The position numbers and the translations under genes were made by a program. Source: Ensifer sp. MPMI2T (GTDB lineage Bacteria; Pseudomonadota; Alphaproteobacteria; Rhizobiales; Rhizobiaceae). Taken from it: DNA of 64,000 bases. The stretch spans positions 16,782 through 80,781 of the forward strand of contig NZ_SRXN01000032.1 of the NCBI RefSeq assembly GCF_004827385.1, read 5' to 3'. This document shows positions 9,128-17,637 of the stretch, one piece after another. Within the stretch, counting starts at the first letter, position 1. Every line of letters begins with the position of its first letter. The notes beneath the pieces are model-generated. The model saw nothing but the letters and a program-made list of their open reading frames with translations. It had not been told where the DNA came from and made no database searches.

Positions 9128-9944
9128 TCTGGCGGTCACGGGCCGCGAAGGCCCCCTCGAAAAAGGTCTGCACTTCCAGTTCCATCGCCGCGAGCTCCAG
9201 ATCCGTCCGCGACGGATCGTGATGGAACATTGCCAGGCGCCGCACGCCGGCCGCTTGCGCCAACTTGGCGCCGTGCATGCCGGTCGAGTGCCCATAGCCT
9301 CGAAAGGTCGCCATCTCCGATTCGAGATAGGTGCAGTCGTAGACCATAAGGTCGGCGCCGGCGATGAACTCAAGGATTGATGGATCGAGAATACCGGCCT
9401 CGTGTTCGGTGTCGTAGATCAAGGCGACGGCGCGGCCGCCCCAATCGATCCGGTAGCCCACGCACCCGCCGGGATGATTGAGACTCATCGTGCGGATGGA
9501 AACCCCCTTGCGGGGCGCGAGCGTGTCTCCCGGGCGGAAGTCGACACAGTCCATGCTCGATTGACAAATGTCGGTATCGACCGGGAACCATGGCGGCCGC
9601 ATGAACTCGCTGACCATTCTCTTGGTGCTCATCCGGCCGTAAAGATGGCCGGACCAGAAACGCACGGCGGTGCTGCAATTGTAGATTGGCTTGAAATAGG
9701 GGAGGCCGATGATGTGATCGTAGTGGCTATGCGTGAAGAACAGGTCGTAGGCCGAGATGCCCTCCGACGTGAGCGCCACCCCGGCTTCACGCAACCCCGA
9801 GCCGGCGTCGAAGATCAGGACTTCGCTGCCGCAACGGACTTCGATGCAGGGTGTATTGCCTCCATAGCGTAGAAATTGTTCGCCGGATACCGGCAAACTG
9901 CCTCGCACTCCCCAGAACCGCACTCGAAAGGTGTTTTCCTGCAT
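9114..9944 (-). CDS. Metallo-beta-lactamase-fold hydrolase
   Basis: A 276-residue MBL-fold protein. The metal-binding motif is THSHYDH (residues about 92-98), and later ligands are likely in DTEHE and GYGHSTG. The N-terminus, VRFWGVRGSLPVSG, and the LFDAGSG motif are typical of the branch related to ribonuclease Z and to phosphoribosyl cyclic phosphodiesterases. The substrate is unknown, but a phosphodiester is plausible given the branch. The protein is cytoplasmic. It is divergent from the DUF3095 cyclase-fold gene with 255 bp between the starts. A role in turning over a cyclic nucleotide would be attractive, given the cyclase-like genes nearby, but this is inference only. Confidence 0.75.
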   Translation of the reverse strand: MQENTFRVRFWGVRGSLPVSGEQFLRYGGNTPCIEVRCGSEVLIFDAGSGLREAGVALTSEGISAYDLFFTHSHYDHIIGLPYFKPIYNCSTAVRFWSGHLYGRMSTKRMVSEFMRPPWFPVDTDICQSSMDCVDFRPGDTLAPRKGVSIRTMSLNHPGGCVGYRIDWGGRAVALIYDTEHEAGILDPSILEFIAGADLMVYDCTYLESEMATFRGYGHSTGMHGAKLAQAAGVRRLAMFHHDPSRTDLELAAMELEVQTFFEGAFAARDRQIIEL

Positions 9945-10199
9945 TCCCGTTTTGGCTTCGTCCTGCCCGCCTCGGCGCTTTTGCCTGCGTGCATTTCCTT
10001 AGACAAGCACAGATCATAAGGGTCCTGCAACGGCATAAGTTCCAATTAGATTGTGGGGGTTACTTTATTTCTAAATCGTGCTCTCCAAAGCCTGTTTTGA
10101 AACTTTATGTTCGGATCTAACGTGATTTAGAGCGCAGCGAAAAAGAATAAAGCGATTCTCGAGCGCATTGGGCTAAAGTCGAAAAGGTTGGACGCAGTC

Positions 10200-11363
10200 A
10201 TGGCGCAGGCAGCTGATATGCAGTTCTACGACGACCTTCCACTTTTTGAGGCATTCGAGGGTGTTGCCGACGAGGCCAACTACCGACCGTTGCCGGATGG
10301 ATGGGTGCTCGCGGTCGCTGATATCGTCGACTCGACCGGCGCCATTGCCGAGGGTCGTTACAAGAGCGTCAACATGGCGGGCGCAAGCGTCATATCGGCG
10401 TTGATGAATGCGCTCGACAAAAGAAACCTGCCCTTCGTCTTCGGAGGTGACGGGGCGCTTGCCGCGATACCCGCGGCAATGGCGCCAAAGGCGCGCGCTG
10501 CATTGGCGGACGCGAAGACCTGGGTCGCGGAAGAGCTTGGCCTCGAACTGCGGGCAGCACTTGTTCCGGTCGCCGACATCCGTGCCAACGGGCTCGACAT
10601 GCGCGTCGCTCGTTTCAAGGCTAGCGAGGAGGTCTCCTACGCCATGTTTTCCGGCGGCGGTGCCAGTTGGGCAGAGGCGCAAATGAAGGCCGGGCGCTAC
10701 CAGATCGAGGCCGCGGCGGCCAGAAGCAGACCGGATCTGACCGGGCTATCCTGCCGCTGGAATCCGATTGTCTCCCGCCATGGGGCAATCGTCTCGATCA
10801 TTGCCGTTCCGGGTCTGCGCGGCAATGGTCCGGAGTTCCAGGCACTAGTCGGCGATATCGTGGCATTGGCCGAAGGCGAGGAACGCGGGGGGCATCCGGT
10901 GCCGGAAAACGGTCCCGAGCCTCGGCTCTCCATGCAAGGGGTCGCAGTCGAGTCGCGCGCCGTGGCGCGGAAAGGCCAACGTCTGCTCGCCTGGTTGTGG
11001 ATAACGCTCCAGAGCGTGGTGCTGTTCGTGTGCTTCAAGCTGGGATGGAATCTCGGCACGTTCGATACCACGCAATACAAGCGCGACCTGGTCAGAAACT
11101 CCGACTTCCGCAAGTTCGACGACGGGCTGAAGATGACGATCGATATCGGCATCGAGCGGCTGCGTCAGATCGAGGAAAGGCTAAGGCGGGCGGCTGAGAC
11201 CGGCGTCTCCAGCTACGGGCTGCATCAGCAGGATTCCGCGCTGATGACCTGCATCGTACCGGCGGCCATGAGCCGCGATCACGTGCATTTCATCGACGGA
11301 GCGGCTGGCGGCTACGCCATGGCGGCAAAGAATCTCAAGGCGGCGCTCGCTCCCGTAGGCTAG
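10200..11363 (+). CDS. DUF3095 family protein with cyclase-like fold
   Basis: A 387-residue protein that matches the DUF3095 family. The N-terminal part contains VADIVDSTGAI and FVFGGDGALAAIP, laid out like the two metal-binding aspartate motifs of class III adenylate/guanylate cyclases. The central and C-terminal parts (SVNMAGASVISALMNAL, then a basic segment and a helix near WLWITLQSVVLFVC) are family-specific. Whether it makes a nucleotide second messenger is unknown. The ATG at 10200 is chosen; a TTG at 10188 would add four residues and neither has a strong ribosome binding site. It ends one base into a perfect palindrome that separates it from the converging dehydrogenase gene. Confidence 0.7.
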   Translation: MAQAADMQFYDDLPLFEAFEGVADEANYRPLPDGWVLAVADIVDSTGAIAEGRYKSVNMAGASVISALMNALDKRNLPFVFGGDGALAAIPAAMAPKARAALADAKTWVAEELGLELRAALVPVADIRANGLDMRVARFKASEEVSYAMFSGGGASWAEAQMKAGRYQIEAAAARSRPDLTGLSCRWNPIVSRHGAIVSIIAVPGLRGNGPEFQALVGDIVALAEGEERGGHPVPENGPEPRLSMQGVAVESRAVARKGQRLLAWLWITLQSVVLFVCFKLGWNLGTFDTTQYKRDLVRNSDFRKFDDGLKMTIDIGIERLRQIEERLRRAAETGVSSYGLHQQDSALMTCIVPAAMSRDHVHFIDGAAGGYAMAAKNLKAALAPVG

Positions 11364-11394
11364 AGCGGGATGAGGAACCGCCCGCATCCCGCTC
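11363..11394. repeat. Inverted repeat GAGCGGGATG...CATCCCGCTC
   Basis: A perfect 10-bp stem (11363-11372 and 11385-11394) with a 12-base loop, starting at the last base of the DUF3095 stop codon and facing the end of the converging dehydrogenase. A second copy of the same arm sequence, extended to 12 bp, lies at 52186-52229. It is a dispersed element and may also act as a terminator. Confidence 0.6.
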
Positions 11395-11441
11395 CAACTC
11401 GCTAGAATCGATTACGAATGCGCGACCGCCCGCAAGGAACG

Positions 11442-12779
11442 TCAGGCCTTGACCACGTGGTCGGCAACAATGCCGAGACGTGCAAAGACGTTGCGGGTAT
11501 CGACGATCAGAGGTGTCCAATCGGCCAGCGCGTTGTAGTCGATGCCGTCGTGGTCCGTTGCGATAAGCACGGCGTCGAACCGGCGTACGCTTTCCTCGTT
11601 GAACGGGATCGATCGACGGCCCTTCAAGGAGAGATGTTCGCGGGTCGAGGGAATCTCGTCGACATGCGGATCGTAGAAGGCAGCGCTACCGCCGCGCTCC
11701 TCGATGAGCTCGATCAGCCTGAGCGAGGGGCTTTCGCGAATGTCCGGCACGTTCTTCTTGTAGGCGAGACCGATGATGAGAACGTTTGAGCGGCTGAGCG
11801 CCTTGCCCTGCCGCCTGTCAAGCGCCTCGGCGAGCCGGCCGACCACATGGCGCGGCATCGCCGAATTGATTTCCCCCGCGAGTTCGATGAAACGGGTCGG
11901 CAGTTCGTACTCGCGGGATTTCCAGGTCAGGTAAAAAGGGTCGATCGGGATGCAATGCCCGCCAAGTCCCGGTCCCGGATAGAAGGGCATATAGCCGAAT
12001 GGCTTCGTCTTGGCCGCTTCGATGACTTCCCAGATGTCGATCCCCATGGCCTCGTAGACGACCTTGAGCTCGTTGACGAGGGCAATGTTGACGGCGCGGA
12101 ATATGTTCTCGGTAAGCTTCACGGCTTCGGCCGTGGCGTTCGAGGAGACCGGGACGACGGTCTTGACCACGGCGCCGTAGAAATGCTGCATCAGCGCCGC
12201 CGCGCGCGGCCCGTCACCGGCCACGATCTTCGGGATGCTCGCAGTCTCAAAGACACGGTTACCCGGATCTTCGCGCTCGGGCGAGAAGCCGATGAAGAAG
12301 TCCTCGCCGGACTTCAGCCCCGTTTCTTCGAGGATCGAACGGACGACGCCGTCGGTGGTGCCCGGATAGGTGGTCGATTCGAGAACCACAAGCTGGCCCG
12401 ACCTCAGCGTGGCGGCGATCGAGCGCGCCGTTCCTTCGACGAAGGAGAGGTCCGGATCGCGGTGCTTGGTCAATGGCGTTGGCACGCAGATGACGATCAC
12501 GTCGCACTGGCCAAGATCAGAGAAATCGGTCGTCGAGCGGAACCGGCCCGCGGCGATCTCACGGCCAAGCGCCTCATCCGTAACCGCCTCGATATAGGAG
12601 CGACCATCGTCCAGAGCGACGATTTTTGCCGGATCGATGTCGAAACCGGTCACCGGAAAACCGGAGCGTGCCACTGCGACGGCGAGCGGCAGGCCGACAT
12701 AGCCGAGGCCGATGACGCCGACGCGTGCCTGGCGCGCTGAGATCGATTCAAGCAGCCTGTCGTGATGAAGGGAGGTCAA
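11442..12779 (-). CDS. Nucleotide-sugar dehydrogenase (UDP-GlcNAc/ManNAc dehydrogenase type)
   Basis: A 445-residue UDP-glucose/GDP-mannose dehydrogenase family enzyme. It oxidises a UDP-sugar C6 hydroxyl to the uronic acid with two NAD+. The N-terminal Rossmann motif is VGVIGLGYVGLPLA (about 20-33); the catalytic cysteine is in GPGLGGHCIPIDPFY (about residue 265); a third domain follows LIIGLAYKKNVPDIRESPS. The pattern GLGGHCIPIDP with the later AYKKNVxDxRESP fits the WbpA/WbpO-type enzymes acting on N-acetyl sugars rather than the UDP-glucose enzymes, but this is not certain. It would feed an aminouronic acid to the surface polysaccharides encoded around it. Convergent with DUF3095; start ATG at 12779. 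Confidence 0.85.
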   Translation of the reverse strand: MTSLHHDRLLESISARQARVGVIGLGYVGLPLAVAVARSGFPVTGFDIDPAKIVALDDGRSYIEAVTDEALGREIAAGRFRSTTDFSDLGQCDVIVICVPTPLTKHRDPDLSFVEGTARSIAATLRSGQLVVLESTTYPGTTDGVVRSILEETGLKSGEDFFIGFSPEREDPGNRVFETASIPKIVAGDGPRAAALMQHFYGAVVKTVVPVSSNATAEAVKLTENIFRAVNIALVNELKVVYEAMGIDIWEVIEAAKTKPFGYMPFYPGPGLGGHCIPIDPFYLTWKSREYELPTRFIELAGEINSAMPRHVVGRLAEALDRRQGKALSRSNVLIIGLAYKKNVPDIRESPSLRLIELIEERGGSAAFYDPHVDEIPSTREHLSLKGRRSIPFNEESVRRFDAVLIATDHDGIDYNALADWTPLIVDTRNVFARLGIVADHVVKA

Positions 12780-13168
12780 GATAGGGTTCCATCTGTGAGC
12801 GGCAGGGCGGGCGATCGCGACGATCCCGATTGCCGGAAAATATCGCCGTTTTGTTGGCCAGAAAGGCGTGGCAAGTCAAGCGCGGGGCCGGAGGTGGCGG
12901 ACGACCCCAACAATTACAGGTGCAATTATGCGATCAATCCCGTGTACGATCGACGCATGATCAAAAATTTCGAACGTCTCTGGAAATCGGGCTCGCCGGT
13001 GAATATCTCCAACCAAGAAGATGCTGCGATTCAATCGCCGCAACTGCTGCCGCCATGCGCGGCAGACGCCGTTCGTTACAACGGGCATCACAGGTGGACG
13101 CGGCCTTGATTGCAAGGTCCGCGCGATAGCCGTCGGTGTTGACCGTCATGCCGATGATGAGGAATGCC
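12780..13168. other. Divergent intergenic region, 389 bp
   Basis: Non-coding spacer between the dehydrogenase and the cyclase genes, which point away from each other, so it should carry both promoters. No convincing hexamers were found. On the minus strand a 69-codon frame (from ATG 13170 to 12961) begins with a hydrophobic stretch and has good third-position GC; it overlaps the cyclase start and is treated as doubtful (see findings). Confidence 0.4.
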
Positions 13169-14521
13169 ATGAGCCCGATCAACAACAGCGTTGTCTCCGA
13201 AATTCTTCTGGACAAGGTCGCAGACTGGCTCATGCGAGCATCGTTGAGCGACGAGACGCTCGAAACCCTCGTGCGCGGCTTCTGCGAACGGCTGGCGGCG
13301 GCGGGCCTGCCGCTCATGCGCGTCCATCTATCCTTCTCGATGCTGCATCCGCTCTATGACGCGCTCGGCTTTACCTGGTGGCGCGGCAAGGGCGTCGAGG
13401 TGAGCGGTTTGCGCCATGAGGAACTGGCGCTCAATCCCGAGCGGTTTCTGCGCAGCCCCTATTACTATCTGCTCAACAACAACCTCGATCACGTCAGGCG
13501 GCGCATCGATCCGGCGGAGGCGTCGGAATTTCCGATTTTCGATGAGCTGAAAGAGCATGGGGCCACCGATTATCTGGCCTTCATGCAACCGCTTGGGACC
13601 GATTCCGAACATGGCATGGTGGGGTCCTGGACGACCGATCGCCACGGCGGCTTCAGCGACGATGTGATCGCGGCGTTGCTCAAGCTTCAGAATCATCTGG
13701 CGGTTGCTGCCAAGGTCGCCGTCCTCGGCAAGCTCGCCGATAACATGCTGACGACGTATCTCGGCGCCAATGCCGGACGGCGCGTGATGAGCGGGCAGGT
13801 GCGGCGCGGCGACGGCGAGACGGTTCGCGCCGTCCTGGTGATGGCGGACATGCGGGAATCGACCATGCTCGCAGAGAAGGAAGGTCGCCAGGCCTATATC
13901 GAGACGCTCAACGGCTTCTTCGATGCGATCGCGACGCCGTTCAATCGAAACGGCGGGCAGATCCTGAGCTTCGTTGGCGACGGATTCATCGCCGTCTATC
14001 CATGCGGCCGCCACAAGGAGCCATCGGAAATGGCCAGCCGCGAGGCCTTTGCTGCGGTGAGCGCGGCGACCGCGCGCGTGGCGGCCCTGAACGCGGAAAG
14101 GAAGAGACAGGGCCGCGATCCGATCGGCTATGGAATTGGCCTTCATGTGGGCAACGTCATGTTCGGCAATGTCGGGCTGCGCGACCGGCTGACCTTTTCC
14201 GTCTTCGGCTCGGCGGTGAACGAGGTGCAGCGCCTGCAGAGCCTGACGAAGAAATATGCCCACAACGTCGTCGCCAGCGAAGCTTTCGTCAATTATTGCG
14301 GCGGCGACTGGGCGACGCTCGGGCAGGAGAAACTGCGCGGCGTCCGGCAGAAATTCACCATCCTCTATCCCAAGGACGCAGCGCTTGCGGCGATCGCGGA
14401 GGAGCGTCCCGACGATGCAACTCAGGATGGACTTTCCGAGGCGGAGCATGTCATGCTGCTCTATCGCAATACGAAGCAGGCGCCGGGGCCACGCGGCCTC
14501 ATCGACAAGATGCTGCAATAG
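13169..14521 (+). CDS. Class III adenylate/guanylate cyclase
   Basis: A 450-residue cytoplasmic protein. The C-terminal catalytic domain (about residues 220-390) has the first metal aspartate in VLVMADMRESTML, the second in FVGDGFIAVYP, and the transition-state Asn-Arg pair in GSAVNEVQRL. It should form cAMP from ATP, with cGMP not excluded. The N-terminal 200 residues resemble the GAF-like sensory region of rhizobial cyclases but show no clear ligand motif. ATG 13169 is selected because TGAGGA lies five to six bases upstream; several in-frame upstream starts (GTG 13136, ATG 13148) exist. It is separated by 31 bp from a downstream lyase gene. Confidence 0.85.
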   Translation: MSPINNSVVSEILLDKVADWLMRASLSDETLETLVRGFCERLAAAGLPLMRVHLSFSMLHPLYDALGFTWWRGKGVEVSGLRHEELALNPERFLRSPYYYLLNNNLDHVRRRIDPAEASEFPIFDELKEHGATDYLAFMQPLGTDSEHGMVGSWTTDRHGGFSDDVIAALLKLQNHLAVAAKVAVLGKLADNMLTTYLGANAGRRVMSGQVRRGDGETVRAVLVMADMRESTMLAEKEGRQAYIETLNGFFDAIATPFNRNGGQILSFVGDGFIAVYPCGRHKEPSEMASREAFAAVSAATARVAALNAERKRQGRDPIGYGIGLHVGNVMFGNVGLRDRLTFSVFGSAVNEVQRLQSLTKKYAHNVVASEAFVNYCGGDWATLGQEKLRGVRQKFTILYPKDAALAAIAEERPDDATQDGLSEAEHVMLLYRNTKQAPGPRGLIDKMLQ

Positions 14522-14552
14522 ATCGTCAAGGCGCTCGGTTTAAGGAGGTTCG

Positions 14553-15521
14553 ATGTTCCGTGTGTTTCTTTTGGCCGCAGCCCTCGCTGCGACAACCGTT
14601 GCGCATGCCCAATCGACGGAACAGCAACCGACCTTGGAGCAGAAGCTGGTCGACGGGTTCGAGGGTAAGGACTTTGCCCCTGAAGGCGGGCTCTACTATC
14701 GCGACAACTTCGAACAGAGCGCCGGCTCCTATGTGTTTCAGAGCGACGTCAAGCGTACGGGAAATGGTGCTCTGAAACTGTCCATCGTGCCGAAATGCCC
14801 GCAGCCGGACGACGGGTGCAGCGAGCGGGCGGAAATCTGGGAGAAGACCGCATTGCGCGTGCCTTACGACAAGGGAGTCTGGTACGGCTTTTCGGTCAAG
14901 TTTGCCGATCCGGTTCCGAGTGGAGACCATCGCTACCTCATTGCGCAATGGAAGCGTGAAATCGATCACGGCGCCAACGGAGACTTCAGCCCCTTTCTGG
15001 CGTTCCGCATGAGCATGGGTAAGCTCTTCGTTACCGTTGAGACCAATTATCTGCCGCCCGTGTCCACCGGGCCGGAGAACACGCCGGCGAGCTGCGCGCC
15101 GGGAGAGGTTCCCGTCTGGGTGCGGCCCGAGTTCAACCAGATGCGTATGCTGGTCGCGGCCGATCAGAACTGGAAGCCCGAAGACGGCCGCCTTTTCAAT
15201 TCATGCACCACCGGGATCACCGTCACCAATCATGGCAATCCGCTGCCGGATCCGAAGTCCGGCTGGATCGACTTCGCTGTCTTCACCAAGCCCGGGCCGG
15301 ACGGTTCCGGACATATTGAGCTGTTCGCCAATGGTCAGCCGGTCATTACGGTGAAGGGGCATATCGGCCATGCGGATAAGGGGCTCGGCCAGAATCAGTA
15401 TTTCAAGTTCGGGCCATACCGGGCGGCAGACGCCACCAACTGGACGCTTTATTACGACGATTTCCGTCGGTCGGCGCGGTGTGCCGACGTTCTGACAAAC
15501 GGCATTTGTCCGTTCTCATAA
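14553..15521 (+). CDS. Secreted polysaccharide lyase-like protein
   Basis: A 322-residue protein with a clear signal peptide ending at about residue 19 (MFRVFLLAAALAATTVAHAQ). The mature part resembles the heparin-lyase-I/PF14099 beta-jelly-roll family: RDNFEQSAGSYVFQS, SERAEIWEK, WYGFSVKF and a run ending YYDDFRR are typical. Such proteins cleave uronic-acid-containing polysaccharide in the periplasm or outside the cell, and this fits a window with uronic-acid synthesis. It starts 31 bp after the cyclase with AAGGAGG seven bases before the ATG, so the two may share a transcript. Catalytic residues were not assigned by eye. Confidence 0.75.
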   Translation: MFRVFLLAAALAATTVAHAQSTEQQPTLEQKLVDGFEGKDFAPEGGLYYRDNFEQSAGSYVFQSDVKRTGNGALKLSIVPKCPQPDDGCSERAEIWEKTALRVPYDKGVWYGFSVKFADPVPSGDHRYLIAQWKREIDHGANGDFSPFLAFRMSMGKLFVTVETNYLPPVSTGPENTPASCAPGEVPVWVRPEFNQMRMLVAADQNWKPEDGRLFNSCTTGITVTNHGNPLPDPKSGWIDFAVFTKPGPDGSGHIELFANGQPVITVKGHIGHADKGLGQNQYFKFGPYRAADATNWTLYYDDFRRSARCADVLTNGICPFS

Positions 15522-15528
15522 GCCGCTT

Positions 15529-15545
15529 GGCCGCGAACCGCGGCC
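15529..15545 (+). terminator. GC-rich hairpin after the lyase gene
   Basis: GGCCGCG-aac-CGCGGCC, a 7-bp stem, eight bases after the lyase stop; a second C-tract/G-tract dyad follows at about 15545-15566. There is no T-run directly after the stem, so it is only a possible terminator. Confidence 0.35.
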
Positions 15546-15744
15546 CCCTCTGACCCCTCGGGGGGCGTGCTGGACAGCCAGTTTAAGCTAGGCTACTCTT
15601 TTTTTGGTGTCGGACGCTATGGCATCGCCAATGAGGTGAAAAACACCTTCGATGGCAAGGATGTGTAGAACCAAAAAGGAGAGCGTCCCTGTGCGTTTCG
15701 GGACAACGTATGGCGCTCTGGGGTAGTGAGGGAAGCGTGCTGCA

Positions 15745-17637
15745 ATGACATCAGGGGCGGACCTGCTACGGGTTGAGGGTCTGCGGATCACATTCTCGGT
15801 GCTCGGCGGCGAAGTCGAAGCCGTCAGGGGGGCAAATTTCAGGATTCTGCCAGGGAAGGTCACCGCGCTGGTCGGCGAGTCCGGATCCGGCAAGTCGGCG
15901 ATCAGCCAGGCCATCATGGGCATTTTGCCGAGCGTTGCGAGTGTTGGCGGACGAGTGTTGTTCAACGATCCGGCCGTCGAGGGCAAGCCTCAAGATCTGC
16001 TCTCGCTCGAGCCTAACGGGCGCGATATCCAGGCCATTCGCGGGGCGCGCATCAGCAAGATCTTCCAGGAGCCCATGACCTCGCTGTCGCCGCTCCACAC
16101 GATCGGGAACCAGATTTCCGAGGTGCTGGCGATACACACCGACGTGGACAAGGAGGAGCGGAGAGCGAGGACCGAGCAGCTTCTGGGCTATGTCGGATTC
16201 TCCAACCCGCCGCGCGCTTACGACATGTACCCGTTCGAGCTTTCCGGCGGGATGCGCCAGCGCGCGATGATCGCCATGGCGCTGATCTGCCGTCCGGCGC
16301 TCCTCATTGCCGATGAGCCGACAACCGCGCTCGATGTGACGGTGCAGGCGCAAATTCTCCAGCTCCTGCGCGAGCTTCAAGCCAAGCTCAACATGGCCAT
16401 GCTGTTGATCACGCACGACCTCGGCGTCGTCGCCAATATGGCCGACGAGGTCGTCGTCATCTATCACGGCGAGATCGTCGAAGCGGGGCCGGTCGATGCA
16501 ATCTTCCGCAATCCCCAGCATCCCTATCTGAAGGGCCTGATGGCCGCTGTGCCGCACTTCGACATGAAGCCCGGCGAGCGCCTGAAGGCACTGCGCGAGG
16601 TGCCGGTCAAGGCCGAAAACCTTCTCGGAAATCGACCGGCGCGCAAGACCTCCAGTTCCGATGTTCTCATCTCCGTCCGTAACCTGTCGAAAACCTTCAC
16701 CACCCGCAGCTCGGGCTGGTTCGGCAGCAACCATTCGGCTGAGCACCGCGCCGTAGATAATGTCAGCTTCGACATTCGCCGCGGCGAATGCCTCGGCCTC
16801 GTCGGCGAAAGCGGCTGCGGCAAGACGACGGTGAGCAAGATCCTGATGCGTGCGGTGACCCCGGACTCGGGATCGATAACCTACGATGACGGCGGGAGGC
16901 CAGTCGACGTCCTGAAACTCGAGGGCACAGCGCTGAAAGAGCTGCGCGCGAAAATCCAGATGGTCTTCCAGGACCCGGTCTCGTCGCTGTCGCCGCGCAT
17001 GACGGTCAAGAACATTCTCAGTGAGCCGCTTGAGATCCATGGGCGTGGAACGCCGAAGTCGCGGATCGAAACCGTTCGCTCGCTCCTTCAGGCCGTCGGC
17101 CTCGATCAGCGTTTCATCAACCGCTATCCGCACAGTTTCTCCGGCGGTCAGAGGCAGCGCATTGGTATCGCCCGCGCACTTGCTCTCGTTCCGGAACTCT
17201 TGATCTGCGACGAGCCCGTTTCAGCGCTCGATGTCTCGGTGCAGGCCCAGATCCTCAACCTTCTCAAGGATTTGCAGAAGGAACTGGGTCTGACGTCACT
17301 CTTCATTTCGCACAATCTGGCGGTCGTGGACTACATGGCGGATCGGATCGCGGTGATGTGTGCCGGGCGGATCGTCGAGCTCGCGCCGCGTGAAGTGCTG
17401 ATGCGCAATCCCGTACACCCCTATACGAAGTCCTTGCTGGCGGCCGTGCCTTACCCCGATCTCGACCGGAAGCTCGATTTCGACGCCCTTCAGGCAAGCG
17501 GAGGCTCGGACAAGCGGCGGTGGGGCGCACAGTTCTGCGACGATGGCGCGGAAGACGCCCTCTTTCCTGCAAATCTCGGTGGCGATCATTTCGTCCTTGC
17601 CCGAAAGTCGGTGGATGCAAGGGAGCTACGCCCATGA
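15745..17637 (+). CDS. Peptide-type ABC transporter ATPase with two fused NBDs
   Basis: A 630-residue protein with two complete ABC ATPase halves. NBD1 has Walker A GESGSGKS (about 50), signature FELSGGMRQRAMIA and Walker B LLIADEPTTALD; NBD2 has GESGCGKT, FSGGQRQRIGIA and LLICDEPVSALD. Each half ends in the oligopeptide/dipeptide C-terminal domain (HPYLKGLMAAVP, HPYTKSLLAAVP). This is the YejF/DppDF-fusion layout; about 100 residues longer than E. coli YejF. It energises the two permeases encoded downstream. Start ATG 15745. Its stop overlaps the start of the binding-protein gene (ATGA), which marks an operon. Confidence 0.9.
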   Translation: MTSGADLLRVEGLRITFSVLGGEVEAVRGANFRILPGKVTALVGESGSGKSAISQAIMGILPSVASVGGRVLFNDPAVEGKPQDLLSLEPNGRDIQAIRGARISKIFQEPMTSLSPLHTIGNQISEVLAIHTDVDKEERRARTEQLLGYVGFSNPPRAYDMYPFELSGGMRQRAMIAMALICRPALLIADEPTTALDVTVQAQILQLLRELQAKLNMAMLLITHDLGVVANMADEVVVIYHGEIVEAGPVDAIFRNPQHPYLKGLMAAVPHFDMKPGERLKALREVPVKAENLLGNRPARKTSSSDVLISVRNLSKTFTTRSSGWFGSNHSAEHRAVDNVSFDIRRGECLGLVGESGCGKTTVSKILMRAVTPDSGSITYDDGGRPVDVLKLEGTALKELRAKIQMVFQDPVSSLSPRMTVKNILSEPLEIHGRGTPKSRIETVRSLLQAVGLDQRFINRYPHSFSGGQRQRIGIARALALVPELLICDEPVSALDVSVQAQILNLLKDLQKELGLTSLFISHNLAVVDYMADRIAVMCAGRIVELAPREVLMRNPVHPYTKSLLAAVPYPDLDRKLDFDALQASGGSDKRRWGAQFCDDGAEDALFPANLGGDHFVLARKSVDARELRP

